Source of the DNA: Tulasnella sp. 424
Lineage: Eukaryota; Basidiomycota; Agaricomycetes; Cantharellales; Tulasnellaceae
Assembly: GCA_019633425.1 (NCBI GenBank)
Contig: WSUB01000258.1
Coordinates: 1 to 42,955 of the forward strand
Direction of reading: 5' to 3'
DNA: 42,955 nucleotides
Shown here: positions 9,687-22,840 of the stretch, piece after piece
Layout of the letters: every line of letters begins with the position of its first letter
Position numbering within the stretch: the first letter of the stretch is position 1
Position numbers and translations under genes: made by a program
The notes under the pieces: model-generated
What the model saw: only the letters and a program-made list of their open reading frames with translations
Database searches by the model: none
What the model was told of the DNA's origin: nothing

Positions 9687-12683
9687 ATGGCCGGGGGATT
9701 CGTCAAAGGCATCACTGCGGACGTCAAACTTACAGAGTTAGCATACCGATACCCCCTCTGCCCCTCTCTACACTGACACGCTTGAACCGTTAATCGTGGA
9801 CTCAGTGAACAATATGTGAATAACGAGAAAGCGCGATATGTTCCCTTCTCGGTCAGCCCTTTCCAAGAACCGGAGTCTCGGGGCAGAGAAGAGACGGAAC
9901 GACCTCCGGAATGGCTAGAGCTGGTGCGTAAACATATCGACTTCAGCTTGGTTCACGGCTGACGTGCCATTGCTACTGCATACTAGGCGGGGGATCTCGC
10001 ATGGACAGCCAGCTTTTCGTCAGTAACCTCTAATACGACCGTTACGGGACCTATGGCAGTGTGGAACTATGGAGTATTCTTTGCTCTGACTTGGCACCTT
10101 TGGGCGACTCAAGTAGGTGTTTCAAACGCTCCACTTTGCGTCCAAGGAGACTGACCTGGAAATTGTATCGTAGACCACCTATGATATCAAGTACTACACC
10201 AATGACTGGTGGCACCGTGCTCTATTTGCTTCTCAGCTAGCCATCTACGCTGTTCTTGCCGCCCTCTCGGGGTCTTTCAACGTCGGATGGGAGCTTAACG
10301 GCGATACCATGAACCCATTTATTGGCAATAACACCGCGCTCACCGGCCAAGCCATCCGTGAAAACGAAGTGCTATCCATGAAAAGAAGCCTTAGTGGAAT
10401 CAATATGGTCTTGTTTATCAGTCGGATGTTCTTGCTTTTGCAATACCTTAGAGGTTCGTTGTCGGGACAGCCTCCTCCGTTGCCTTATGGGAGGGTTGAC
10501 CATGGCCGTGGTCCCGATAGTCATATGGTACCGCCGTCAGAGCAAACAGCTTTGGTCCTGGCGTTTCTATCTACCTCCCGCGTCAATATTCGCGGCTGGA
10601 TGTATCTTCCTCGGGTGTTTCATCATGTTGCAGGACACTGATGGCAGCGAGGCCGTCGCTGTCACTCAACTTACTCTTTGGGTGGGCATGATATCCGAAT
10701 ATAGCCATCCGAGACTGTACCTGCTGACGGACGACAATCGAATCAGGGATTGGCGATATCCATACAGGCCCTGGCTGCGGCGTTCACTCCCGAGGATGAG
10801 GCCGAGGTTTTGAAGAGCAAGAGCACCCTGACGCCTCGATTGTCTGCCCTTACAGTCATCATTCTCGGTACGAATAGATTTCACTCCCTGATAAGCGCTT
10901 CCTAATCCCTTACTCTCTCTTCTGGACCGAAATAGGCGAAGGTCTTAACGGAATATGTGGCACCCTTCGGAACAACGTGAACTCCTTGGGCCTAACGCCA
11001 AGGATGATTGCAGAGTCTATATCGTACGTCCCAATCATACGAATCGCTCGATTACGGCTCAATCGATCCCGTGATGTTATTTAGGATGCTCCTTGTTCTT
11101 TACTTCGTTTGGCTATTGTACTTCGACGGTAAGCGCCTCCTAATATAGCGTCGCCCCACTACACCTACTGATATATTACCACCAAAGGCTTCCGAATAAA
11201 GTGCTCGTCAAACCGGGCGGTTGAAGAGCTGTGGTTATGGTCCCATTTCCCTCTACATCTGAGCCTGATCTTGCTGTTGGAAGGCATCAAGAACTTATTC
11301 AGTAAGTTGTTTGCTTTGCAGGACCGTACAAGTCCAGTCTCACACTTTTGCTTTCCAGTTGCTGCCAACGCGCTTGGGGCCATTGAACTTCTGAAAGCTG
11401 CCTTCTACGACGTTGTCTATTCTGCCGGCAATACTGGGAAAATCCCAAAACACCCTCAGCTTGAGGCGCTTTTACTGGTAAGGCTGTTTGGTTGCTGTAT
11501 GGAAAGATGGCTCAATGCACGTTGATCTCTTACTCCAGCCTTTGAAAACGAGCTGGAAACAAGAGGTGCTCGACCTGACGCGAGCCTTGAAAAAGGACAC
11601 CGACGACTCGTATACCGAAGCATTTGGCCAAATGTTTCGATGGTTTGAAACATGCGTGCATAATATCTATCTTGTAAGCAGCTTCCAACCCGTACGACTT
11701 AGACTGTGTGTTTGATAATCATGGCGCACGGTTCAGCTGTTCAACGAGCAACAAGATCCAGAAGCAGAATTCGAGTTCAGTAACTATCTCTCGACTAGTG
11801 AGCAAGGCCATCCTCTTAGTTTGTTTTATGGAAAGTGAAGACCTTGCTTTGTAGATGACAACGTCATTATGGACGACTGGATGGGTGACCACGTATTGGT
11901 AAGGCAGTTGATGCGGGAAAAGGGGCATTGTTACTGAACACCACCCTACAGATAAACAAATTTGCGGCCCGATACAATGAAATCATGGTGTACAGCGGCC
12001 ACTGGCTCCTGGCAGTGTCCGGTACACTTCTTATCTGCATGGCGATCCTTAACGTCATGCAACGCTTTCCTAGAAACAGGTTTGCTTGGGGATATTCTTT
12101 CAACCGAGCAGCAGTGGGCGCCATTTTCATCGTGGTCGGTGGTGCGACAAGCAATCTGAACCAATATAGCTACTGGATATATTTGATGTGAGTAACATCG
12201 GCCCCCTTTGACCACAGAGGTTCTCATCCGCCGATTGCATGATCGCCTCCTTTAAGCATCCCGATCATCGCGATAGGATACAGTGCTGCCGCGGTGGCTG
12301 ACTGGATCATTCTCTACTTTTCAATTCACTCGATACGGAAGAAGGAAAAATCTTCCCTTATCCCCCTCGCTCACGGTGGTCTTGAGAAAGATGACGACAA
12401 TTTCGGTCGCGGGAAAGACGTGCGGCGATTCTCTGACCTCCATTACGCCCACGTTTCTTCAAGACGGATGAGTGTAATGGAATCTTCGGGCTCTGCTGCC
12501 TCATCGCAAACTACTCAAAGGACGTACTATGGACATCACGAGGTGTTCGACCCCTATGCTGAGGCCGGTGTACCGCAGTATCCGTCATACCATCGCAAGC
12601 AGGAGTCCAGGGGAAGTCTCAGTGATTCGGCAACACAATCACTCCTTGTAAGGGGTTATGAAGGACGCACATCACTGTCGTAA
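9687..12683 (+). CDS. LtrA-like multi-pass membrane protein, array gene 2
   Basis: Fifteen exons: 9687-9736, 9806-9923, 9987-10112, 10174-10453, 10521-10681, 10747-10867, 10936-11023, 11085-11128, 11188-11301, 11359-11477, 11539-11673, 11737-11797, 11855-11898, 11952-12187, 12257-12683. They give 707 aa. The short first exon (16 codons plus 2 nt) starts MAGGFVKGITADVKL. WLEL-AGDLAW falls at residues 53-62, a membrane helix at about 81-97, and TTYDIKYYTNDWWHR from 99. The most conserved C-terminal block (HWLLAVSGTLLICMAILN, then RNRFAWGYS) is in exon 14 at about 488-566. The hydrophilic tail carries FDPYAEAGVPQYP and QSLL. It is nearly the same gene as array gene 3: every exon but the last has the same length. 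The product is presumably a plasma or endomembrane protein, with no catalytic motif visible. Confidence 0.83.
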
Positions 12684-13879
12684 TAGTCGCGCAATGTCAT
12701 CCCGCTTGTAAAAGATTTTTTACGATAGTGACGGACATGCATAGCCTAAGTGTACTAGATAACTGTCATATCCGCTTACCCTCTAAAGTGGTTCGATTTT
12801 CCGTCTGAAATCTGTAGCTCTTAGATATGAATGTACGTCTTGAATTGCAATTCCCGCCGGACGTTGGTGTAGTGAAACCTTGAGACGTGTCCATGTTTCG
12901 CTTGAGAACAATTATTGACGTAGAGTAGGACCACATGGGTAAGCTACTTATCTCGAATCAAACATTCTGGGACATCTGAAGAGTTCAAACTTGGGTCACG
13001 AGGCCTTTGGCACGGCGGCCGTGGTGCGAAGATTGGAAGTTTCCAATGCCTGCATCTTCATGACTTCGACCCAAAATAAGACAATATAATCTCCGACAGC
13101 CCTGCAGTAGTGCTTTCCTAGCCGTATCGAGACAAAGGAGCGCGCTCCAAGAACAACAGGGTCAGTCTCATCAACGCCACGAAGCGCCGCCCCCTCCGGT
13201 GACCGACACAGCCGCTCATTTCCTTGAACCTCATGACTGTATATGGATATAACATTGCAATCGTATTCATTTATACACACTCGGTACATTTTGGGACTAG
13301 GGCTTACACCTTCCAGATACGAGGATACTTAGCGCCATCGGCGAGGGGTGCCGAGAAACCTGGACCCGATCACTACAACATTGTTGATCAACTGCAAATA
13401 CGAGTAGTAATATAGCTCAGCCTAGTCAAGAATAGGATTCTTCGGGTATTACGAGGCGTGTTCACGATGTTAGTGTATTGGCCTAATCTCGAGAGGACTT
13501 AGATGTTGTGTTGAACACTCACCGGGCTCGTGTGGGACCACCGCCCGGCGGAAGAATCGGATCGCTAAGCAGCATCTTGTCGGTGGTCCTTTTAGAAAGG
13601 TCACGGGCGTTCATTGTGGTTGTTGCGGTGCAATATGCCGTCTCGGAGATCGTCCGCCTATCATCGCCGAATGCCGAACAAACAAGACCCTGGGACCTCC
13701 CAACTTCGCATACGTACAAGACCCCCAGTCTCAAGATGGAATTTAATGCATTCTATTCTCCTTCCAAGTACTTAATCAATCTACGAGCCATCCTCAGACG
13801 TGGAACGAGATAAAGTTCCTCCAAGCCCACTCTCTCCAAAAAGTAAAAAGACAAACGACGAGAAAAAGTCTCCCTTGCA
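12684..13879. other. Spacer between LtrA-like genes 2 and 3
   Basis: No gene. It aligns along nearly its whole length with the spacer after gene 3 (16879-18058), except that the last roughly 150 bp instead resemble the flank upstream of gene 2. Small frames (12996-13289 minus, 13508-13813 plus) are not preserved as proteins in the other copy, so they are not coding. Confidence 0.6.
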
Positions 13880-16878
13880 ATGGCCAGGGAATTCGGCAAA
13901 GGCATCACCGCGGATGTCAAACTTTCAGAGTTAGCATACCGATTACCTCTCCGCCTCTCTCTATACTGACGTCGCTTTAACCGTTAATCGCGGACTCAGT
14001 GAACAATATGTGAGGAACGAGAAGGAGAGATATGTTCCCTTCTCAGTCAGCCCTTTCCAAGAACCGGAGTCTCAGGGTGGAGAAGAGACGGAACGACCTC
14101 CGGAATGGCTAGAGCTGGTGCGTAAACATATCGACTTCGGCTCGGTCCGCGGCTAACCTATCATTGCGACTGCATAGGCGGGGGATCTCGCATGGACAGC
14201 TAGCTTTTCGTCAGTAACCTCTAATACGACCGTTACGGAGTCAATCGCGGTGTGGAACTATGCAGTATTCTTTATTCTGACTTGGCACCTCTGGGCGACT
14301 CAAGTAGGTTCTTCGAACACTCCACCTGGCGTTCAAGGAGACTGACCTGGAACTTGTATTGTAGACCACTTATGATATCAAGTACTACACCAACGACTGG
14401 TGGCATCGCGCTCTATTTGCTTCTCAGCTAGCCATCTACACTATCCTCGCTGCCCTATCGGGGTCCTTCAACATCGGATGGGAGATTAGCGGCGATGCCA
14501 TGAGCCCATTTACTGGCAACAACACCGCGCTCACCGGCCAAGCCATCCGTGAAAACGAAGTGCTATCTATGAAAAGAAGCCTTATCGGGATTAATATTGT
14601 CTTGTTCATCAGTCGAATGTTCTTGCTTTTGCAGTACCTAAGAGGTTGGTTATTCGGACAGCCTCTAATCCCGCTGCGCTATGTGAGAGTTGACCTTGGC
14701 GTGTTCCTACTAGTCATATGGTACCGCCATCAGAGCAAACAGCTTTGGTCCTGGCGTTTCTATCTACCTCCCGCGTCAATCTTCACGGCTGGATGTATTT
14801 TCCTCGGCTGTTTCATCATGTTGCAGGACACTGATGGCAGCAAGTTCGCCGCTGTCACCCAACTTACTCTCTGGGTGGGTATATTATCCGAATAAACCTA
14901 TCCAAGAGTGTATCTGCTAAATGAATAACAATCGACTCAGGGATTGGCGATTTCCATACAAGCTCTGGCGGCGGCGTTCACTCCCGAGGATGAGGCAGAG
15001 GTTTTGAAGAGCAAAAGCACCCTGACGCCTCGATTGTCTACCCTTACGGTCATAATTCTCGGTAGGAATGGGGCGACTCTTTTACGAGCGTTTTCTAATC
15101 CCTTAATCTTCCTTCTGGACTGGAACAGGAGAAGGTCTTAATGGCATATGTGGCACCCTTCGGAACAACATCAACTCCTTGGGCCTAACGCCAAGAATGA
15201 TTGCTGAGGCTTTATCGTACGTCCTAATTTTGTCACCATATATACTTTGGACCAACCGATCCTGCGGTATTACTTCAGGACGCTCCTGGTCCTTTACTTT
15301 GTTTGGCTGCTGTACTTCGACGGTGAGCACCTGCTAAATATTCATTCCCCCATACCTATTGATAGTTTAGCACGAAAGGCTTCCGAATCAAGTGTTCTTC
15401 AAATAGAATACTCGAAGAGCTGTGGCTATGGTTGCATTTGCCTCTACACCTCAGCCTCATATTGTTATTGGAAGGCATAAAGAATATATTCAGTAAGGCA
15501 TCCGCTTTGCAGACTCGCAAAGGTGATTTTCTCATACACGGGATTTATAGTTGTTACGAACGTACTTGGGGCTGTCCAGCTCCTGCTAGGTGCTTTCGGT
15601 GACATGCTCGACTCCGTCGCTGATACCGGAGAACTCCCAGAGCACCCTCGGCTAGAGGCTCTTCTACTGGTAAGACTGTCCGGTACTTCTAGGATAAAGC
15701 TGGGTCAGCTATACATTCATCTCTTATTTCAGCCTTTGAAAATGAGTTGGCAACAAGAGGTACTCGACCTGACGCCAACCTTGGAAGATGACACAGACGA
15801 GTCAGTGACCATGGCAGTTGGCCAAACGGCTCGATGGTTTGCAACATGCGTGCATAATATTTATCTTGTAAGCGGCTGCTAAATCCTATGATTGAGGGTG
15901 TTGTGTCTGATAATCATGGCGCACGTTATAGTTGTTCGTCAACCAACAAGATCCCGAAGCAGAATTCGAGTTCAATAACTATCTCTCAAACAGTGAGCAA
16001 GGCCATTCTCTTCGTTTATTCTATGGAAAGTGAAGAACTTGCATCGCAGATGACACCGTCATTAACGACGACTGGCTGGGTGACCAAGTATTGGTAAGGC
16101 AGTTGATGAGAAAAGGGGCATCCTACTGAATACCACTTTATAGTGGAACGAATTTGAGTTCCGGTACAATGAACTCATGCTGTACAGCGGTCACTGGCTC
16201 CTGGCAGTGTCCGGTACACTTCTTATCTGCATGGCGATACTTAACGTCATGCAACGCTCTCCTAGAAACAGGTTTGCTTGGGGATATGCTTGCAACCGAG
16301 CTGTAGTGGGGGCGATTTTCGTCGTAGTCGGTGGTGCGACAAGCAATCTGAACCAATATATCTACTGGATATATTTGATGTGAGTCACATCGACTCCCTT
16401 TGACCGCAGAGGTTCTCATCCGCTGATCGTATTATCGCCTTCTTTAAGCATCCCGATCATCGCGATAGGATACAGTGCTGCCGCAGTGGCTGACTGGATC
16501 ATTCTGTACTTTTCGATTCACTCTATACGGAAGAAGGAAAAATCTTCCCTTAGCCTCATCGCTTACGGTGGTGTTGAGACAGATGACGACAATTTCGGTC
16601 GCGGGGTAGACGTGCGGCGATTCTCTGACCTCATTTACGCCCACGTCCCATCAAGACAGACGAGTGTAATGGAATACCCGGGCTCTGCCGCCTCCTCGCA
16701 AACGACTCAAAGGACGTACTATGGACAACACGTAGTGTTCAACCCATATGCTGAGGCCGGTGTACCACATTATTCGTCATACCACCATCGCAAACAGGAG
16801 TCCAGAGGAAGTCCCAGTGATTCGGCAACACAGTCACTCCTTGGAAGGGACTATGAAGGACGCACATTACCGTCGTAA
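13880..16878 (+). CDS. LtrA-like multi-pass membrane protein, array gene 3
   Basis: Fifteen exons: 13880-13929, 14000-14117, 14178-14303, 14365-14644, 14714-14874, 14941-15061, 15129-15216, 15279-15322, 15379-15492, 15551-15669, 15733-15867, 15932-15992, 16050-16093, 16144-16379, 16449-16878. They give 708 aa. The first exon reads MAREFGKGITADVKL. Domain order is as in gene 2: acidic N-terminus, WLEL-AGDLAW, YDIKYYTNDWWHR, a central loop, and the conserved HWLLAVSGTLLICMAILN block. The tail has FNPYAEAGVPHY and QSLL. Differences from gene 2 are scattered substitutions plus one extra codon in the last exon, an added His in the tail. The reading frame is fully intact, so both duplicates look functional. 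Confidence 0.83.
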
Positions 16879-18058
16879 TAGTCGCGTGATTCCATCCCGC
16901 CTGTAAAACGTATTTTTACGGTAGTGATGGACATGCATAGCCTAATTGTACTATTTCATTCGCATAGCCGCTTACCCTCTACCGTAGATCGATTTACCGT
17001 CTGGACTCTGTAGCTCTTGAATGTGAATGTACTTCTTGAATTGTAATTCCCGCCGGATGTTGGTGCAGTGAAGCTTTGAGGCGTGTCCATGTTTCGCTTG
17101 AGAACAATTATTGAAATAGAGTACGAACACAAGGGTAAGGTAAATATTTCGAATCAAATATTCGAGGACACCTGAAGAGTTCAAATTTGGGTCATGAAGC
17201 TTTTGGCACGGCAGCCCGACGTGCTGCGAAGATTGAGGTTTCCAACGCATTTTCATTACTTCGATCCAAAATAAGAGTATATAATCTCCGAGAGCCGTGA
17301 AATAGTGCACCTGTAGCCGCATTGAGACAATGGAGCACGCTCCAAGAACAACAGGGTCAGTCTCATCAACGTCCACAGGGCGCCGCTCCTTCCGGTGCCC
17401 GACACAGCCATTCATTACCTTGAACCTGATTACTATATATGGATACAAAATGGCAGCCGCATTCCTTCATACACACTCGGTACGTTTTGGGACTGGGGCT
17501 TGAACCCTCGAGGTACGGCGATATCTAGCGCCATCGGCCAGTGCCGAGAAACCCCATCACTACAACACTGTGAATCAACTGCAAATGCGAATAGAAGCAT
17601 AGCTCGGTCTAGTCAAGAAAACGATCCTTCGGGTGCTACGGGGCGTGTTCAGGATGTTAGTTTATTGACCTAATCTCAGGAGGACTTGGATGTTGTGTTG
17701 AACACCCACCGGGTTGGTGTGGGACCATCGCCGGGGAAAGGATCGGATCGCCAAGAAGCATCTCGTCGGTGCTATTGTTAGAGACATCCCACCCTTCGAG
17801 CTGAGGTGGCGGGGGTCCATAGTTGCTGTTGCGGTGCAATATGCCGCCTCGGAGATCGTTTTGCCGAACGCCGAACGAACAAGACCCTTGGACCTCCCAA
17901 CTTTGGATACGTACAAACTCCCCCAACGTCATAAAAAAATGCGAGTCGTCGCTCCCGCTCCTCTCTTAGACAACGTAATCAAACACAGAGCAAGGTCATC
18001 GACTATCCTCGAACGAGTCGAAGTATCGCCTTGTCCAAAATAGCTGGCGCCTCCTGCA
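16879..18058. other. Spacer between LtrA-like genes 3 and 4
   Basis: The segment 16879-17930 is a diverged copy of the spacer after gene 2, and similarity fades just before gene 4. No gene is supported. A stretch on the minus strand near 17480-17560 has a T-loop-like ggttcaagcc but does not fold into a complete tRNA. Confidence 0.55.
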
Positions 18059-21000
18059 ATGCTCCCGAAATTCCTCAATAGCATCACAGCAGATGTCAAC
18101 CTTTCAGAGTCGGAATCTTTATTCACCAAGAGGGCTGATCACCATTCTAACGCACTTACCTCCCCTTTCGGTCATTCTAGTGACGAGTATGTTATGAATG
18201 AGAAAGGGCGGTTCGTTCCACTATCCATCGGCCCTTTCCGAGACCTCCAAGCAACAAAGCATGGGGGGCAATCTCATGTTGAAGAAGAGGATGAAAGGCC
18301 CCCGGAATGGCTAGAACTGGTGCGAAAACTATCCGACCCTAGCTAGGTCCGGAGGACTAACGCATCGATATTATAGGCTGGGGACCTCGCATGGACCGCA
18401 ACATTTTCGTCTCTAACGTCAAATACGTCTGTTACTGCGCCTATCGCGGTGTGGAACTATGTTGTATTCTTTGGCCTAACTTGGCATCTTTGGGCAACCC
18501 AGGTGAACTAGACTATGTCCGTCGTAGCTGCCTTGCGTGGACTAACCGGCAGTTTATATAACAGACTACCTACGACATCAAGTACTACACGAATGATTGG
18601 TGGCACCGCGCTCTTTTTGCTTCTCAACTCGGCATCTACGCACTTCTCGCTGCCTTTTCGGGGTCATTCACCGTAGGGTGGATGGTCAACGCTGAGACGA
18701 TGCAATCATATGTTGGCGATGCAACGGAACTTACCGCCGACACCATTGTGTATACTGAAAAATCAGCTATCATACAAAGTTTAATGGGTGTCAATATGAC
18801 TTTATTCATCAGCCGGATGCTTTTATTTGCGCAATATTTGAGAGGTTTGTTGTGCCGTCCCTCGGGTCTCTACTCAGGAACCCTCTGAGGATCGCTGACG
18901 ACCACCCTGTCTTTTCCAGTCCTTTGGTACCGTCGCAAGAGCAAACAATTATGGACGTGGCGATTTTATCTTCCAGCTGCTACTATCTTCACAGCGGCAT
19001 GCATCTTTCTCAGTTGTTTCATCCTAATGAGGTACAAGTCGGTCAGTAAATCTGCCGCCGTGGCGCAGCTCGCCCTTTGGGTGCGTTTGTTGGCATAATA
19101 AAGTGACTACGGTAAAGTCAACTTGAATATTTTTTTTTTGCAAAGGTCGTGGCTATTGTCATCCAAATCTTCGGTGCAGCTTTTACTCCTGAAGACGGCG
19201 AAAACGTTCTGAAGAGTAAAAGTAGCTTGGCACCTCGATTATCGACCCTGACTGTTATCATTATGGGTAAGCGCTCTTGCAATGGTTTACATTATGCCTA
19301 TTGACTAAATCCGTTGTGGTGTAAATCAGGCGAAGGTTTGAACGGCATATGCGCTACACTCCAGCATACCGTGAAATCCCTTGGCCTAACTCATTCGACA
19401 GTGGCCCAAGCTATTGCGTTCGTTCTAGCAGAAATTTATTTCAACTATACCGTCTCTAATATCTCATATTTTAGAATTCTTATGGTCCTTTACTTCATGT
19501 GGCTCCTCTATTTTGATGGTAGGTCTCCAATCTAAAGGTGGTCCCATCGTGGCTGATATCGAAAAGCTAACGGATCCTCCCCAAAGGGTTTCGCACTAGA
19601 AGTCCAACGAGAAAATCGGTCTCAGAGATGTGGTTGTGGTTCCATTTTCCCTTGCATCTCAGTTTAATTATAGTGCTTGAAGGGGTCAAGAATCTTTTCA
19701 GTAAGGGTCGAGCTCTGATTCAACCTTTCTGAACTTAGGCCGATTAATATTTCCTCCCTTTCTTTTTGATCATGCTAGTATTCGTGAGCCTTCGCGAAGC
19801 CGTGACAAATCTAGGTGAAGCCTTTGGCGAAGTAATGGATTTTCACATCGACACGAATGGCTCATGGCCTGAGCACCCTTGGCTCGAAAATCTCTTACTG
19901 GTCAGCACCCCTCTTCCTCGGCTGAATGCAGTATCAGGACGGTTCAAAGTAGTAACTGATGCAGAATCAACCCTCAGCCCCTGAAAATGAGCTGGCAGCA
20001 AGAACTCAAGGACCTGGAGTTCGCTGAGGGTCAGGATCCAGATGAGGTTACGGCAGTCGTTCAAGCATATCGTTGGTTTACGACCGCCCTTCACAACGTC
20101 TATCTCGTAAGTCACTTTAATTCTCTTTAAAATAAATCACTCGCCTAACACGCTTCTGACTTGACTGGTGAAAATGCAGGCTTGCAATGAGCAGCCTGAC
20201 CCTGATGCAGAGTATTCGTTTAATTACTTTGTTTCCAGAAGTATGTCGACTGTATGCAAGAGAAGGGAGTAGAAGCGCTAACTGAAAGCTTTAGATGACA
20301 CTGTTGTGTTTGACGATTTAATGGGCGACCGCGGGATAGTAGGCAACGAAGTTTTACATGACGAGGTCACCTTCTGAGCTCCCACTCTTGTGCAGTCCAC
20401 CACCTGGCGATACTTCTACAACGTGCTCATGGAGTACACTGGTCACTGGCTAATTGCTGTGTCTGGTACACTGCTCATATGTATGGCTATCCTTAACCTC
20501 ATGCGACGTCGACCGAGAAACCGGTTCGCCTGGGGTTATTCTCTCAATCGCATCGTAATTGGATCCTCTCTTATTGGTATTGGAGGCGCAACGAGCAATT
20601 GGTTCATGAAGGATCATTGGTGGTACTGGATGTAAGTGTTTCCGTCCTCATGTGATCAGTCTCGTCTCGTTCATGTGAAGCGACCGCGCATTTCTAGTGT
20701 CCCAACGATTGCAATCAGTTACAGCGCTGCGTCAATACTCGACTGGCTCATCCTCTACCGCTCAATTACATCCATTTTTACAAAGGAAGCACATGGCCCT
20801 GATTACGCCAGGGTTAAGAGGGCTGCCTGGGATACGGCATCCCGCGTGGATTTGGAGCGACTCTCGCAATTCTCGTACCGTGGAGCCGCTTCCGGGAGGA
20901 AACGGTTTACGCCGACGTTCTACGACGCGAGATATCTGGCCTCGGGTGCCGGCTCGTATACGGCTGGCGGGTTGTATGCCTTGGACGAAGTGTTCGACCC

Positions 21001-21130
21001 TTATGCCGAAGCGGGCGCGCCGAACTATCCGCCATTCTACTTGTATAAACCAGGCTCCGGAGGAAGTTCAAATGATCCGACTACTCAATCGCTCCTCGAG
21101 ACTGATCACGAAAGTGGTGCGTTGATGTAA
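18059..21130 (+). CDS. LtrA-like multi-pass membrane protein, array gene 4
   Basis: Fifteen exons: 18059-18108, 18181-18319, 18377-18502, 18565-18844, 18920-19080, 19146-19266, 19330-19417, 19475-19518, 19587-19700, 19779-19900, 19978-20106, 20180-20240, 20295-20338, 20396-20631, 20698-21130. They give 715 aa. Exon 1 reads MLPKFLNSITADVNL. The N-terminal segment is longer than in genes 2 and 3 (exon 2 is 139 nt). The core retains WLEL-AGDLAW, YDIKYYTNDWWHR and a HWLIAVSGTLLICMAILN block. The tail has FDPYAEAGAPNYP and QSLL. Intron 1 (18109-18180) is 72 nt with no in-frame stop, so an intron-retained transcript would still be open. It is treated as an intron because its sequence is absent from every paralogue and the splice sites coincide with theirs. 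Confidence 0.82.
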
Positions 21131-22840
21131 TTTTTATGAAGACGGACTGGTATTTACGGGGCGATGTTCAGGTCACTATGTGTATTGACAGAGCTCTTAG
21201 GGAATGATTGTAATACATTATGTAATTGCTAAACGTCGGGGGTTGATTCAATGTCCATATGTGTAATGCGTTACGTCATCATTCCAAATACGTGTGGCGC
21301 GTTATGTAATCACCAAGAGTTGGGCAAAAAGACCAAGCAGCCGAGCAGAGAGCGGCATAAAGGACGATGAGCTTTTCTCGGACAAGTCCTCTTCGAGACA
21401 TCACAAGTGTTCGGTACCGTGCATCTGTCTCTTTCCTTTTGAGGATTGCCTTCGAGGTACAGAGAGACAAAGTGTTGCAAACAACCTGAGTGGTCCTTCT
21501 GAGCCTGAACATCGCCACTGCACCCCGAAAAAGAACGCAGTACGCCCAATCACCTCCTCGAGTGGTTGTGTCCAATTCACGTAATACCCGACGTATATTA
21601 TTCCCGAAGTGAGACGGAAGTTTGGGTCACCTGACGAATGACGCCGGACATAGACCGGCTTGCGTCCTGAGTAGGCCGACCAGCCACAGGAAGCCTCAGA
21701 AGGTTTTGCTGAGCCGTAAGCGGGTCCAAAAGGTCGATATAAAATAGCTCCAGTATCCCTCTGCTTGAGACGGAGAACAACAGGTTGGGCTGTCTTCCTT
21801 AGACGGCAGGACAGGCTCAACGGTCGTCCGACGTCGAGCCATCCACCATTATCAACCCAAGGGTCAACGGGAACTCAAGACCAGTTCAAAAGCATGTGAT
21901 GGAGCTTTTCAGTGCGAATTAAACCTTTGAGGCCGAGGCGTTCAGAGCTCGGACAACGAGGCGAGCGAAGTGGGTGCAGATGGGAGAAGATATCGAGGCC
22001 TGAGGCGATGAGATGTGTCAATCATCGAGGGTGCCTTTATTACCGACGACGACTAAATGTTTCATCTCAGGACATCCTGAAAGATTGGTCTCCAGGGTTC
22101 TGCCAGCCGATGAGGGCCGGTCTCAGAGCAAGGAGACCGTCCCCCTCCGCATAATGGGCGCGCGTTTCCTCGGAAGGTAATCAACACAGCCGCGTGTGGC
22201 CTGGGAACTGATTCATGAGGATCTGTATTACCTCTGAGCGCATCGCCTCGTGTACACTCGGATTCGTTCGGTGTGAACTTACCCGCTTTGGGGCGCAAGC
22301 GGCGCTTAAGTCCTGTCGATAAGGCAGGTCAGGCGGAAGTCGGACCCCTGTCACCCCTAAATTGAATCTCTGCAAGAGGGTCGGAGGAAATTGTAGTTTA
22401 GGAAAGTCTTTCCTCCCAGGGTCAGGCGCTACATGTCAAGTGTGTGGTCGTACGCGAGGTTGGTAGCCAAACCTCGAGATGGTCTTGTCACAAGATTTGC
22501 TGGAGATCCAGAACAGCCGCCGCTCGGGCCACGTCGGACCCTGGTTGAGTACGCAGGATTTGAAATGTGATGGTCGGCCTAGCCTATTCCGACCGTCTCG
22601 TGCGATTAGTGTCCTTGGCAATCACGGTGGCCGAGGTCCACGAGGATAATGCCGCGTCGGAATTACGATTTCTGGCCGAAACCCAGGTCTCCTCGCCCCT
22701 CCCTCCCGTACAAAAGCCCAGCGGGCTTCGTGAAGATGCAGCCCGCAGCACTCGATTCCCCTCGTATCACCTCTTTGGGAAGCTCCCTTGTCACCAGTCT
22801 CCATCCCCCAAGCCACAAAAGTTGAAGGAAATTTCTTGCG
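21131..22840. other. Spacer between LtrA-like genes 4 and 5
   Basis: The largest spacer of the array, at 1.7 kb. No coding exon, RNA gene or transposon relic is recognisable. The last 150 bp before gene 5 align with the flank before gene 6 (cagccc-containing segment about 100 bp upstream of the ATG), where gene 6 has TATAAA and gene 5 has tacaaaa at about 22709. Frames at 21279-21820 (minus) and 22567-22935 (plus) show no family features; the latter overlaps exon 1 of gene 5 in another frame. Confidence 0.5.

Larger units (their letters stand above)
9687..18058 (+). repeat. Recent tandem duplication of gene plus spacer
   Basis: Unit A (9687-13879, gene 2 and its spacer) and unit B (13880-18058, gene 3 and its spacer) are collinear, at 4193 and 4179 bp. 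Similarity is high in exons and introns and continues through the spacers. For example, gacatgcatagcctaa recurs at 12734-12749 and 16930-16945, and gatgttgtgttgaacac at 13502-13518 and 17689-17705. Complete spacer similarity marks this as the youngest duplication in the array. The flank before gene 2 also matches the flank before gene 3. Confidence 0.8.

Noticed and set aside
17480..17560. tRNA-like or SINE-like sequence on the minus strand (ggttcaagcc loop)
   Set aside because: T stem has mismatches, the acceptor stem does not pair, and the copy after gene 2 (about 13290-13370) does not keep the loop.
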